Positions 1-6,011 of a stretch of 7,054 nt of DNA are shown here, piece by piece. This DNA comes from Acidobacteriaceae bacterium (lineage in GTDB: Bacteria > Acidobacteriota > Terriglobia > Terriglobales > SbA1). Positions within the stretch are counted from its first letter, which is position 1. Every line of letters starts with the position of its first letter. Position numbers and translations under genes: made by a program. The notes beneath the pieces are model-generated. The model had not been told where the DNA came from and ran no database searches. It was given only the letters and a program-made list of their open reading frames with translations. The stretch spans positions 1 through 7,054 of the forward strand of contig JAFAGX010000502.1 of NCBI GenBank assembly GCA_019237515.1, written 5' to 3'.

Positions 1-110
1 TCGTCCTCTTCCTCGAACGACCAGCCGTTGCTCCAGGTGACCCAGATCCAGTTGAAGTCCGCCTGTTTCAACAAACCGATCATTTGCTCGAAATCGCGGT
101 CATAGGTGTG
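1..110 (-). pseudogene. Shifted-frame continuation of the left-edge secreted protein, partial
   Basis: Read in the frame that is one base off from the upstream part, this stretch gives HTYDRDFEQMIGLLKQADF followed by NWIWVTWSNGWSFEEED and runs open off the left edge. The composition (alternating aromatic and hydrophobic residues, an acidic end) looks like a real folded domain. The upstream frame instead ends in a weak tail (PTPMTAISSK). Adding one C to the CCC run at 110-112 of the minus strand joins the two parts as ...KEKDVLPHTYDRDFEQ.... The 'NWIWVTWSNGW' strand with a preceding helix recalls the first turns of a TIM-barrel glycoside-hydrolase-like protein, but that is only a guess. Whether this is a genuine pseudogene or an assembly indel cannot be told from the sequence. 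Confidence 0.5.
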
Positions 111-385
111 GGTAGCACATCCTTCTCTTTGGCGCTAAAGTCTTTGCCCCACCACGTCCGCTCAGCCTTCCAGCTCTCGATTCGTCCGCCGTCCAGCCGA
201 ATGAAACGAAAATTTCCCTGCTCGGCCCAGGACGGGACATCCTCCGGCTTGGCCCGATACAGTTTCATTGCCGGCTCAAAAGACTGGGCGGAGCACAGCA
301 GGGCAGAGGCGGCGACCAAACCAATCAGTCCAATCTTTTTTGCGATTGAAACACGCTGCGCGGTTTCCTGCTTACCTGGCTTCAA
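80..385 (-). CDS. Secreted protein of unknown function, 5' part, frame broken near its end
   Basis: The frame encodes about 101 residues. It begins with a basic stretch, then a hydrophobic segment (IGLIGLVAASALL) ending in CSAQS. This looks like a Sec signal peptide cleaved near Ala-Gln, so the mature protein should lie outside the cytoplasm. The mature part (SFEPAMKLYRAKPEDV...) is rich in Trp, Arg and Lys, and I do not recognise a family from it alone. I prefer the TTG at 385 because GAGGAAGG precedes it closely. The frame stays open up to a TTG at 589, but those extra 68 residues are Arg/Ser-rich, lack a ribosome binding site and would bury the signal peptide. The stop at 80-82 is probably not the true end: a shifted frame carries a plausible continuation to the window edge. 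Either the gene is broken or one base is missing here. It lies downstream of, and on the same strand as, the carboxypeptidase-regulatory-like gene. Confidence 0.55.
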   Translation of the reverse strand: MKPGKQETAQRVSIAKKIGLIGLVAASALLCSAQSFEPAMKLYRAKPEDVPSWAEQGNFRFIRLDGGRIESWKAERTWWGKDFSAKEKDVLPTPMTAISSK

Positions 386-509
386 GCCTTCCTCGTTATC
401 TTTACTATTGAGACTCTTTTTCCCTCCCGATGGGGAAGAGTAGAAATCCAGATTGTCTAAGCCGCGCTGAATCGAGCCGACGGTGGAGCGTCGGAACTTT
501 CGTCGTTGC

Positions 510-527
510 TGTCGCGAGTCCGCGACA
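510..527. repeat. Perfect 7-bp stem-loop downstream of the carboxypeptidase-regulatory-like gene
   Basis: TGTCGCG at 510-516 and CGCGACA at 521-527 are perfect inverted arms around the 4-base loop AGTC. It lies 74 bases past the stop of the gene ending at 601 and ahead of the start of the secreted protein at 385. No T-run follows on either strand, so it is not a standard intrinsic terminator. It could be an mRNA 3'-end-stabilising hairpin, a protein-binding palindrome or chance. Confidence 0.4.
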
Positions 528-600
528 ATGGATGCATTGGGGCGAATCAGAAAAGTTGACCAGCTGAAACGTCTCCGAAACTCCTCCAAGCCAATCGAAA

Positions 601-1644
601 CTAGTGCCTACCCCTGCTTGTGAATTTGCCTAACAAAAACTCTTGGGCCAGACCGAGGGCAACATGGAGGCCCATGCTGGTCCCGAAGTTTCTGAATACA
701 AGTCCAGCACCGCGTTCCGAATCTGGGTAGTAAGTATTGGAAAGCGAAGCTGAAATCAAACTGCCGCCCATCTGAGAATAATTCGGCTGCGATTTCCCGT
801 TATCTCCCTGGCAGACAAATGGCGCGATGATGGCGTGCCAAGCGCGAGATCCCTTTGCCCCGCTCCCACGATAAAAATAGCGGGGATCCTGATGCAGGAG
901 CGCAGGCAGAATCGCGTTGCCAAACAAGGCTTCGCTGGTGCCGCTCGCCAGGTTCGCACCGAACCGCTCGCCATATCCTCTGGCACCTTGGCGATAATCG
1001 GTTATGTGACCTGCCTGCTCGACTCCAGCCCAGAAACCTTCGAAAGCGAAGAAGGTTGGATGGGTGAGACCTTTGTAGGCCAGGTGGAATTTCATCCCCG
1101 TGGTAAGAGGCTCTGGGTGAGCTTCGTAAGTTACATAAATGTTTGGGATAAAACCGAGAACGCGCTGGTGCTCTTCCGCCTTGAGCTGCTGGGCAGCAAC
1201 CTCCTTCGAGGAATAAGTCACAGTAACCGCTCGGTACGAAGCCACAATTCGGAGTTTGATGTCGGTTAGAGTTTTGTCCTCCCCAGGTTCGACAGTAACC
1301 GACGAGCTCCACTCCCCGTATCCCGGGGCCGTGACGCTGATCCCATAGGCAATCCCTGGAGTGAGATCATGGAGTGCGAACGAGCCGTCATCCACCGTTA
1401 CAGCGGCGACATGATCGCCGGCCGGTCTTTGAAGCACTACTGTGGCATTGGCAACCGGATCTTCGTTGACATCGAGCACTCGACCGAGGACAGTCCCTAA
1501 GTTTGGATTGGCGCCTACGGTGGACTGTGCCGAAACCGAGGCTACCAGTACGATTCCACTCACGCTAATCAGCACCAAGATGTGTATAAATTTCGAGAGC
1601 GCTTTCAAAGGCAGGTTACGACCTTCATGTGGCTTGTTTTGCAT
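601..1644 (-). CDS. Exported protein with carboxypeptidase-regulatory-like domain
   Basis: The protein has 347 residues. Residues about 17-39 form a signal peptide (hydrophobic core IHILVLISVSGIVLVASVSA, cleaved before QS), so it acts in the periplasm or outer membrane. Residues about 50-131 form a carboxypeptidase-regulatory-like beta-sandwich (GRVLDVNEDPVANATVVL, then DDGSFALHDLTPG). The remainder carries motifs common in acidobacterial exported proteins: ALFGNAILPALLHQDPRYFY at about 238, CQGDNGKSQPNYSQ at about 278 and SNTYYPDSERG at about 302. No metallopeptidase catalytic domain and no TonB-dependent-receptor barrel are visible, so it is neither an enzyme of that name nor a full receptor. 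I choose ATG 1644 over the GTG at 1647 and TTG at 1650; the ribosome binding site is weak. It starts 11 bases after the tonB-like stop, so the two are probably cotranscribed and translationally coupled. Its molecular role is unknown. Confidence 0.85.
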   Translation of the reverse strand: MQNKPHEGRNLPLKALSKFIHILVLISVSGIVLVASVSAQSTVGANPNLGTVLGRVLDVNEDPVANATVVLQRPAGDHVAAVTVDDGSFALHDLTPGIAYGISVTAPGYGEWSSSVTVEPGEDKTLTDIKLRIVASYRAVTVTYSSKEVAAQQLKAEEHQRVLGFIPNIYVTYEAHPEPLTTGMKFHLAYKGLTHPTFFAFEGFWAGVEQAGHITDYRQGARGYGERFGANLASGTSEALFGNAILPALLHQDPRYFYRGSGAKGSRAWHAIIAPFVCQGDNGKSQPNYSQMGGSLISASLSNTYYPDSERGAGLVFRNFGTSMGLHVALGLAQEFLLGKFTSRGRH

Positions 1645-1655
1645 CACCAATATCT

Positions 1656-2528
1656 CTAACTTCTGGAAAGTGTGAAATTAATTGTGATGTGGCAGTCGAC
1701 TTCAACCGGCTCTCCATTCAACAGATATGGTTTGTAGCGCCATTGCTTCACCGCATCGATGGCGGCTTGCGCCAGAAGTGGCAACCCGCTCTCGACTCGC
1801 ACGTCGCGCACGGTGCCGTCCTTAGCGATGGCGGCCATCAGCAGTACCGTTCCTTCAATGCGTTCCCGGCCAGCCTCAGCCGGATATTGTGGCGTTACGT
1901 CGTGGATGAGGTTGGCCTCGGCTACCTGGGCAGGGATACGAATTCTCTTGTTCGGTATTGGATCGAGTGCTTTCGAGAGCAGCGGCACGCCGTGCGTGCT
2001 GCTTAGCACGTCACTGAGCACTCCGCCGAGAACTCCACCAGGTACTTCTCCGACCACGCCGCCGATTGTCTCGACCGGAGCCGGGGGCACCTCTTGCACC
2101 TTTTGAATCGGCGCGTGAATGACGCTGCTGGCTGGGCTGTATGTGGGCTTGGGCGCATGAAACCGCATGGCGCTGGGGGCTGCCGTCGCCGGTGGCAAGG
2201 GAGCAACTAACATCGTTACTACTTCTCGCTTGGGGAGCGTCTCGATGCGATACAGCGGAATGACAGTTAAAGCCGCCAGGAGGAGCAGCGGAAACGCTAT
2301 CGATCCGGCTATCGCCCAAGGGTTTCGCGGGCGCGATTTCGCGCCCGACACAACTAAAGTGTCCTGAAATAGACAACCATCTTGCGGGCTGGCAGAGGCG
2401 TGGGGCAGTTTCTCGTTTTTCGCCGAGAGTGCTGCAATCCGCGAACCAATTTGCAGCCCTGGTCTCTGAAAGGCCGGGTACGCAATGCAATCAGCTAAAT
2501 TAGAATGTTGGTCCATACAAGTAGCCAT
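1656..2528 (-). CDS. TonB-family energy transducer-like protein
   Basis: The protein has 290 residues. Residues about 71-93 form one membrane helix (WAIAGSIAFPLLLLAALTVI). It is followed by VAPLPPATAAP, a Pro/Ala-rich periplasmic linker, and a Gly/Val repeat at about 156-175 (GGVVGEVPGGVLGGVL). Residues about 200-290 are a TonB C-terminal domain with PQYPAEA, IEGTVLLMAAIAKDGTVRDV and VKQWRYKPYLLNGEPVEV, ending in ITINFTL. TonB proteins anchor in the inner membrane and pass ExbB/ExbD-derived energy to outer-membrane transporters; acidobacterial paralogues with this linker are numerous and mostly unassigned. No exbB or exbD is in the window. The 70 residues before the helix are an unusually long cytoplasmic part with several Cys. 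I choose ATG 2528, preceded by AAAGGA 11 bases away, over the TTG at 2549, which has no ribosome binding site. Confidence 0.88.
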   Translation of the reverse strand: MATCMDQHSNLADCIAYPAFQRPGLQIGSRIAALSAKNEKLPHASASPQDGCLFQDTLVVSGAKSRPRNPWAIAGSIAFPLLLLAALTVIPLYRIETLPKREVVTMLVAPLPPATAAPSAMRFHAPKPTYSPASSVIHAPIQKVQEVPPAPVETIGGVVGEVPGGVLGGVLSDVLSSTHGVPLLSKALDPIPNKRIRIPAQVAEANLIHDVTPQYPAEAGRERIEGTVLLMAAIAKDGTVRDVRVESGLPLLAQAAIDAVKQWRYKPYLLNGEPVEVDCHITINFTLSRS

Positions 2529-2562
2529 GACACATTGATTCCTTTCCAAGCAGCATGGCTAC
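2521..2562 (-). promoter_or_regulatory. Inverted repeat enclosing the RBS and start codon of the tonB-like gene
   Basis: In the mRNA sense, GTAGCCATG (2562-2554) is perfectly complementary to CATGGCTAC (2529-2521), with 24 bases between. The downstream arm contains the ATG at 2528, and the loop contains the AAAGGA at 2545-2540. Folding would pair the start codon inside a 9-bp stem and display the ribosome binding site in the loop. This is the arrangement of a translational-control hairpin, but function is inferred from geometry only. Confidence 0.4.
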
Positions 2563-2589
2563 CTGTACCGACGAACTGCCGGTCTCGCC

Positions 2590-2618
2590 ATATTTCTGCA
2601 AAGTACTTCTTTAGTCAA
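2590..2618 (-). promoter_or_regulatory. Candidate sigma70-like promoter for the tonB-like gene
   Basis: On the minus strand, TTGACT (2618-2613) matches five of six bases of the -35 consensus. It is followed by a 17-base spacer and AAATAT (2595-2590), which matches three of six bases of the -10. Transcription would begin near 2583 and give a leader of about 55 bases that contains the start-codon hairpin. The position, in the gap between the GT39 and tonB-like genes, fits a separate transcription unit for the latter. Confidence 0.4.
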
Positions 2619-2660
2619 GCTCGTCGCTCCCGATTCTTTTCGGGGTTTTGCCAAAGTGCG

Positions 2661-4394
2661 TCATTGTGTGCCTTTCATCGAAGCCGCCAATACGGCTAAG
2701 CCCGTCGTGCTTTCGGTCGCTGTATTTCGAACGGGGGTGACGACCGGTACTGGCGAGTTCCGTGACTGCGCTACCGCCCATTGTTCGTTGGGTCTTGGTT
2801 GCCCAGGTGGAGAGGGATCGAATTGATAGATCGTGCTCGCCATGACGGGTCCCACATGTACTTCTCGGTGAGACATGCCAGAATGCGCAAGAAGGTCAAA
2901 GAAACGTTGTGTCTCAAAAAATCGCCGCGAGGGTTCGAGAATGATCAAATCTCCGCCTTTCGGCGCGTAATGTGCCTCGTAGAGCGGCACAACCCGAATG
3001 TCCGTACGGCCACAGCTTTCAAGGTAGTAACTCATGCTCATTGGTCTTGCAGTCGCCAATCGGACACCGGGTACTGCGCTTGGACAGACCTGTTGCGCCA
3101 CTTGACGCGTGTCGAATTCCGATACTTCATCTGGCGCAAAATAACGAGCAATGTTTCTTTTCCCTCCACCAATTGAATTCAAGTAGAAAGCGTAATAGGG
3201 TAACCATCCGCGTAATTCAAAAAGTGGCCATGCAAATGGGGTGAGGACGGTAAGGCCAACCAAGGCAAGTGAAATCTTGCTTTCGTTTAGACGCTTCCAT
3301 ATCTCTTGCACACCGTAGCCGCCGGCCAGGTAGAGAAAAGGCATCGGCGGAAGAGAATACCGCACCCATTTTGCTCCACAAACGGACAGCATGATCAGGT
3401 GGAACGCGCCGAGGACAAGAAAAAAACATGTGGCGAGTGTCCGTCGACCTCGCAAGAGCAAGATGCCCCCGACAATAATGGCCGTCATAATTGGAATCGG
3501 CGTCTTTACCAGTAGCAGCCACAGGTAATAGAACCAGGGAACTCCATCAAGCAGACGCGACGGAAAGTTTAGATACAGTGTGCCAGCGAAGTCGTAACCA
3601 GTGTGCCTGACACCATCATGGTGTAGCCAATGTACGATAGCCTGGAAGTTAGTAGGAGAAAGAACGATAGGGTTTACCAGTATGAAGCTAAGGAAGATCA
3701 ACAATAAGAATCGCCCGTACCGGAATCGCGAGGGCGTGGGCGTAAGTCCAAGTTTTCCGGCAAGCAGCCAAGCGAGAGCGTTTAGGCCCAAGAGATGAAG
3801 AATGTACTGCGAAGCAAAAGCCAGTCCAAACCCGACCGCGCTCAGGTCATACCATCGGCGTGCACTCTGGTCCGCATCCGCCTGTTGGGCACGACAGTAG
3901 AAGTAACAAGCCAGGAGAGTGAAGAAGGTCAGCGGTGTTTCCTCCTTGGCGAGCCGATTCAACGCCACCGGCAAAGGCGCGACTGCCCAGAAGAAGCTGG
4001 CCGCTACAGAGCCAAGAACACCCATCATTCGTCGACAAAAGAAGTAAAGTAGGACAGCGGTGAGCGCACCGAGGATGACGTTGGGTAAACGGAGCCAGCC
4101 CTCGGGCTCCATAGAAGGCCAGCCACGGCCTGCAGCCAGGCGAGTCCATCGCTCACCAGTTCTCAGACTGGCCCAATCCAGCAACTTCGGAAGCATCGGG
4201 TGTTCACTGTTCACGCCCACGAAGTGGCCGCGGCCGTAATCCTGAACCGCTAACCACTTGGCCACCTCGTCCTCGGACAAGCTGTTGAAGTCCACCCGAT
4301 AAACGCGAATCGCAAACGCCAGAAACGCCAGCAGGACTGCAATTGCAGCTTCCCGGTGCCAATTGACCGCACGACTTTGAACTGCACTCAACAC
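2661..4394 (-). CDS. GT39 (PMT/ArnT-like) membrane glycosyltransferase
   Basis: The protein has 577 residues with about ten or more hydrophobic segments. It begins with a helix at about 16-34, then a periplasmic loop with the acidic cluster S-E41-D42-E43 and EHPML at 64-68, as in GT39/GT83 enzymes, where such acids are catalytic or metal-binding. RLPN at 102-105 and NRLAKEE at 146-152 are typical loop motifs. From about residue 420 the chain is soluble and ends in a Pro/Ser/Thr-rich tail of about 60 residues. Family members use a polyprenyl-phosphate sugar to glycosylate a protein or lipid on the outer face of the inner membrane; the acceptor here is unknown. The start is GTG 4394, with AAGGA six bases upstream at 4405-4401. 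It overlaps the stop of the GT2 gene by 7 bases, so the two should be translated together, and that enzyme plausibly makes the donor. Confidence 0.87.
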   Translation of the reverse strand: MLSAVQSRAVNWHREAAIAVLLAFLAFAIRVYRVDFNSLSEDEVAKWLAVQDYGRGHFVGVNSEHPMLPKLLDWASLRTGERWTRLAAGRGWPSMEPEGWLRLPNVILGALTAVLLYFFCRRMMGVLGSVAASFFWAVAPLPVALNRLAKEETPLTFFTLLACYFYCRAQQADADQSARRWYDLSAVGFGLAFASQYILHLLGLNALAWLLAGKLGLTPTPSRFRYGRFLLLIFLSFILVNPIVLSPTNFQAIVHWLHHDGVRHTGYDFAGTLYLNFPSRLLDGVPWFYYLWLLLVKTPIPIMTAIIVGGILLLRGRRTLATCFFLVLGAFHLIMLSVCGAKWVRYSLPPMPFLYLAGGYGVQEIWKRLNESKISLALVGLTVLTPFAWPLFELRGWLPYYAFYLNSIGGGKRNIARYFAPDEVSEFDTRQVAQQVCPSAVPGVRLATARPMSMSYYLESCGRTDIRVVPLYEAHYAPKGGDLIILEPSRRFFETQRFFDLLAHSGMSHREVHVGPVMASTIYQFDPSPPGQPRPNEQWAVAQSRNSPVPVVTPVRNTATESTTGLAVLAASMKGTQ

Positions 4395-5434
4395 GAATGT
4401 TCCTTATCCTTCAGCGACCATTCGCGCCTGATCTCAGCCCCTCCGATGTCAGGTCTCCCGGGTGCGTGCACTTCGACAACCTCAGAAACCGAATAAGGTT
4501 TCCGCGCAGACGGATTGAAGTACTGCCACACTTGCAAATCACCAAGGAGTCCAAGCGCCATCAACTGAAGGCCGACCAGGATGAGGATTGCGGCAAAAAT
4601 CAGGAGTAACCCGTGTTGCTGCACGATGCTGGTTCCCAGAAGGACCTTCCACATCAGCAGCCAGAGTGCGATGCCGAATCCCGCACTCATGTTGATCACA
4701 CCGAGCCGGCCAAAGAAATGGAGCGGCCGCGACATGTAGCGCAGAAGAAATCGAACCGTCATCAGATCGAACATGACCCGAAACGTGCGCGATAAGTTGT
4801 AATGCGAGGTTCCGTATTCCCGATTCTTGTTCTGTATAGCCACCTCGCAGATCGAGGCTCCATACCAGGAAGCCAATGCTGGAATAAAGCGGTGCATCTC
4901 TCCATAGAGCGGCAATTGTGAAAGCAAGTCGCGCCGGTACGCCTTGAATGTGGTTCCAAAGTCGTGGATGTTCACGCCGCTGAGCTTTGCCATTAGCCAA
5001 TTGGCACAACGTGACGGGACCCTTCGTAGCCAGAGATTGTCGATCCGGTGACTGCGCCAGCCGCTAACAATGTCGTAACCCTCTTCCAACTTCTCCAGAA
5101 AAACGGGAATCTCGCTGGGGTCGTGCTGAAGATCGCCATCCATTGCGATCACATATTCACCGTTGCAATGCGCAAATCCGGCCGCGAGTGCCGCGGTCTG
5201 TCCAAAATTTCTGCGGAGCCTGACGATAGAAACCCTCGGGTCGATTACTGCCAGCTCTTTTAGGAACTTGTAGGTGTGATCGGTACTTCCATCGTCTACA
5301 AATATGAACTCACACCCCCAACCAGTCTTCTCCATGACTGCATACAGGCGAGAGTACAGTTCCGCGACGCTGCCTTCCTCGTTATGAAACGGGACAACGA
5401 CCGACACAGTCGAGCTCGTCTTAAGATCAGGCAT
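4388..5434 (-). CDS. GT2 polyprenyl-phosphate glycosyltransferase (DPM1/ArnC/GtrB-like)
   Basis: The protein has 348 residues. The GT-A fold starts at VSVVVPFHNEEGSV (about 10-23), then FVDDGSTD (45-52), NFGQTAALAAGF (76-87) and the metal-binding DGD at 99-101 in MDGDLQHDP. HDFGTTFKAYRRDLL and MHRFIPAL follow, which are typical of the DPM1/GtrB/ArnC branch. Two C-terminal membrane helices lie at about 196-220 and 230-255, then a soluble tail. Members transfer a sugar from a nucleotide donor to undecaprenyl- or dolichyl-type phosphate at the cytoplasmic face of the membrane; the sugar cannot be read from the sequence. I choose ATG 5434 because AGGAAGG stands six bases before it and the conserved fold begins ten residues later. 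The frame extends 45 codons upstream to an ATG at 5569, but that part has no recognisable content. The 3' end overlaps the GT39 gene, its likely partner. Confidence 0.9.
   Translation of the reverse strand: MPDLKTSSTVSVVVPFHNEEGSVAELYSRLYAVMEKTGWGCEFIFVDDGSTDHTYKFLKELAVIDPRVSIVRLRRNFGQTAALAAGFAHCNGEYVIAMDGDLQHDPSEIPVFLEKLEEGYDIVSGWRSHRIDNLWLRRVPSRCANWLMAKLSGVNIHDFGTTFKAYRRDLLSQLPLYGEMHRFIPALASWYGASICEVAIQNKNREYGTSHYNLSRTFRVMFDLMTVRFLLRYMSRPLHFFGRLGVINMSAGFGIALWLLMWKVLLGTSIVQQHGLLLIFAAILILVGLQLMALGLLGDLQVWQYFNPSARKPYSVSEVVEVHAPGRPDIGGAEIRREWSLKDKEHSC
4401..4405 (-). promoter_or_regulatory. Ribosome binding site fixing the GTG start of the GT39 gene
   Basis: AAGGA lies six bases before GTG 4394 and inside the last codons of the GT2 gene. 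Spacing is near ideal and no other start nearby is better placed, so this site decides the start and indicates translational coupling. Confidence 0.65.
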
Positions 5435-5440
5435 GCTGTA

Positions 5441-5447
5441 CCTTCCT
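5441..5447 (-). promoter_or_regulatory. Ribosome binding site fixing the ATG start of the GT2 gene
   Basis: AGGAAGG lies six bases before ATG 5434. It favours this start over the in-frame ATGs at 5461 (GGAGG directly abutting, no spacer) and 5569 (no visible site). Confidence 0.65.
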
Positions 5448-5686
5448 GCTGAAGGCGCCATCCTCCCGTTCGTTGGGTGGCAGCTCCCAGAACTTATCTG
5501 CGAATCGCCAATTCTGATCCCAGATGCGGAACGCACCGCGTCCGTTTCGCTGGATTGCCCGCAGTTCATTCGTTAATTTTGTGGAGTACATATCGAATAA
5601 GCATCACATCACGGCTGGTAGCGCGAAACAATTGAACGATGGTATCGCCGACACCTTCGTATCGCTAAGCATGAATCCAGTGCGAC

Positions 5687-6001
5687 TTATAAATGAAGGT
5701 GAGCTTCCCCCAAGCGGTGGATGGGAGTGAGGGACGCGGTGCGTCCACCAGCGCGTTTACGAAGCTCAACCCTATTCCCCAGTTCAAGGCGACCGTAAAG
5801 CTGAGAGAGTTTCTGGAGTCGCGGATCTCCCAATCGTTCTATGACTGTGGCGGTACCGGCCGGGCCGCCGCTCCGATTATGCTTTTCTGGATAAGACGCC
5901 TGGGCCCTCACCTCGACGAGCCTCTGGTGCTGCGCCAGAGCTCGCGAGCGCGAACAGCTCCTTTTGCCGATGTTGCCTGAGCGGTGAATCCATAAAGGCA
6001 T
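5687..6001 (-). CDS. Doubtful hypothetical ORF downstream of the FUSC gene
   Basis: The frame has 104 codons and starts at an ATG 10 bases after the FUSC stop, a spacing that would suit an operon. No Shine-Dalgarno sequence is evident. The product is basic (many Arg), has no signal peptide or membrane segment, and matches no family I know. In the middle, ALAQHQRLVEVRAQASYPE looks helical. MdtO-type FUSC genes are often followed by an outer-membrane efflux gene, but this frame shows none of its hallmarks. A plus-strand frame of similar length covers the same bases, which lowers confidence that either is translated. Confidence 0.2.
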   Translation of the reverse strand: MPLWIHRSGNIGKRSCSRSRALAQHQRLVEVRAQASYPEKHNRSGGPAGTATVIERLGDPRLQKLSQLYGRLELGNRVELRKRAGGRTASLTPIHRLGEAHLHL

Positions 6002-6011
6002 GGGATGAGGA

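Larger units (their letters stand above)
5435..6011. other. 577-base gap without a convincing gene
   Basis: Between the FUSC stop and the GT2 start there is no frame that I recognise. Open frames exist on both strands (minus 5687-6001, plus 5693-5980, plus 5524-5730), but their products are Arg/Ser/Gly-rich and overlap each other. On the minus strand, TTGTTT (5631-5626), a 17-base spacer and TGTGAT (5608-5603) make a weak sigma70-like promoter candidate for the GT2 gene, with a leader of about 160 bases. GGACGC/GCGTCC at 5732-5746 is a 6-bp inverted repeat with a 3-base loop and no T-run. The stretch may be a decayed gene, a long leader or plain spacer. Confidence 0.5.

Noticed and set aside
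84..443. 119-codon plus-strand frame at the left edge
   Set aside because: It is antisense to the secreted protein with a clear signal peptide, and its product looks like shadow translation.
386..589. 68-residue N-terminal extension of the left-edge secreted protein (TTG 589)
   Set aside because: It would place an Arg/Ser-rich segment before the signal peptide and has no ribosome binding site.
835..1269. 144-codon plus-strand frame inside the carboxypeptidase-regulatory-like gene
   Set aside because: It lies wholly antisense to a gene with a clear signal peptide and recognisable motifs, and its product matches nothing.
2629..2644. CCCGA/TCGGG hairpin just after the GT39 stop, considered as a terminator
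   Set aside because: The stem is only 5 bp and the T-run follows on the plus strand, where no gene ends; on the minus strand there is no T-run.
5435..5569. N-terminal 45-residue extension of the GT2 protein
   Set aside because: No ribosome binding site at 5569 and no family content, whereas ATG 5434 has an ideal AGGAAGG and sits just before the conserved fold.
5732..5746. GGACGC-GGT-GCGTCC inverted repeat as a terminator
   Set aside because: The arms are short and there is no T-run on either strand, so chance is likely in GC-rich DNA.
5693..5980. 95-codon plus-strand frame in the gap
   Set aside because: No ribosome binding site, no recognised domain, and it competes with a minus-strand frame over the same bases.
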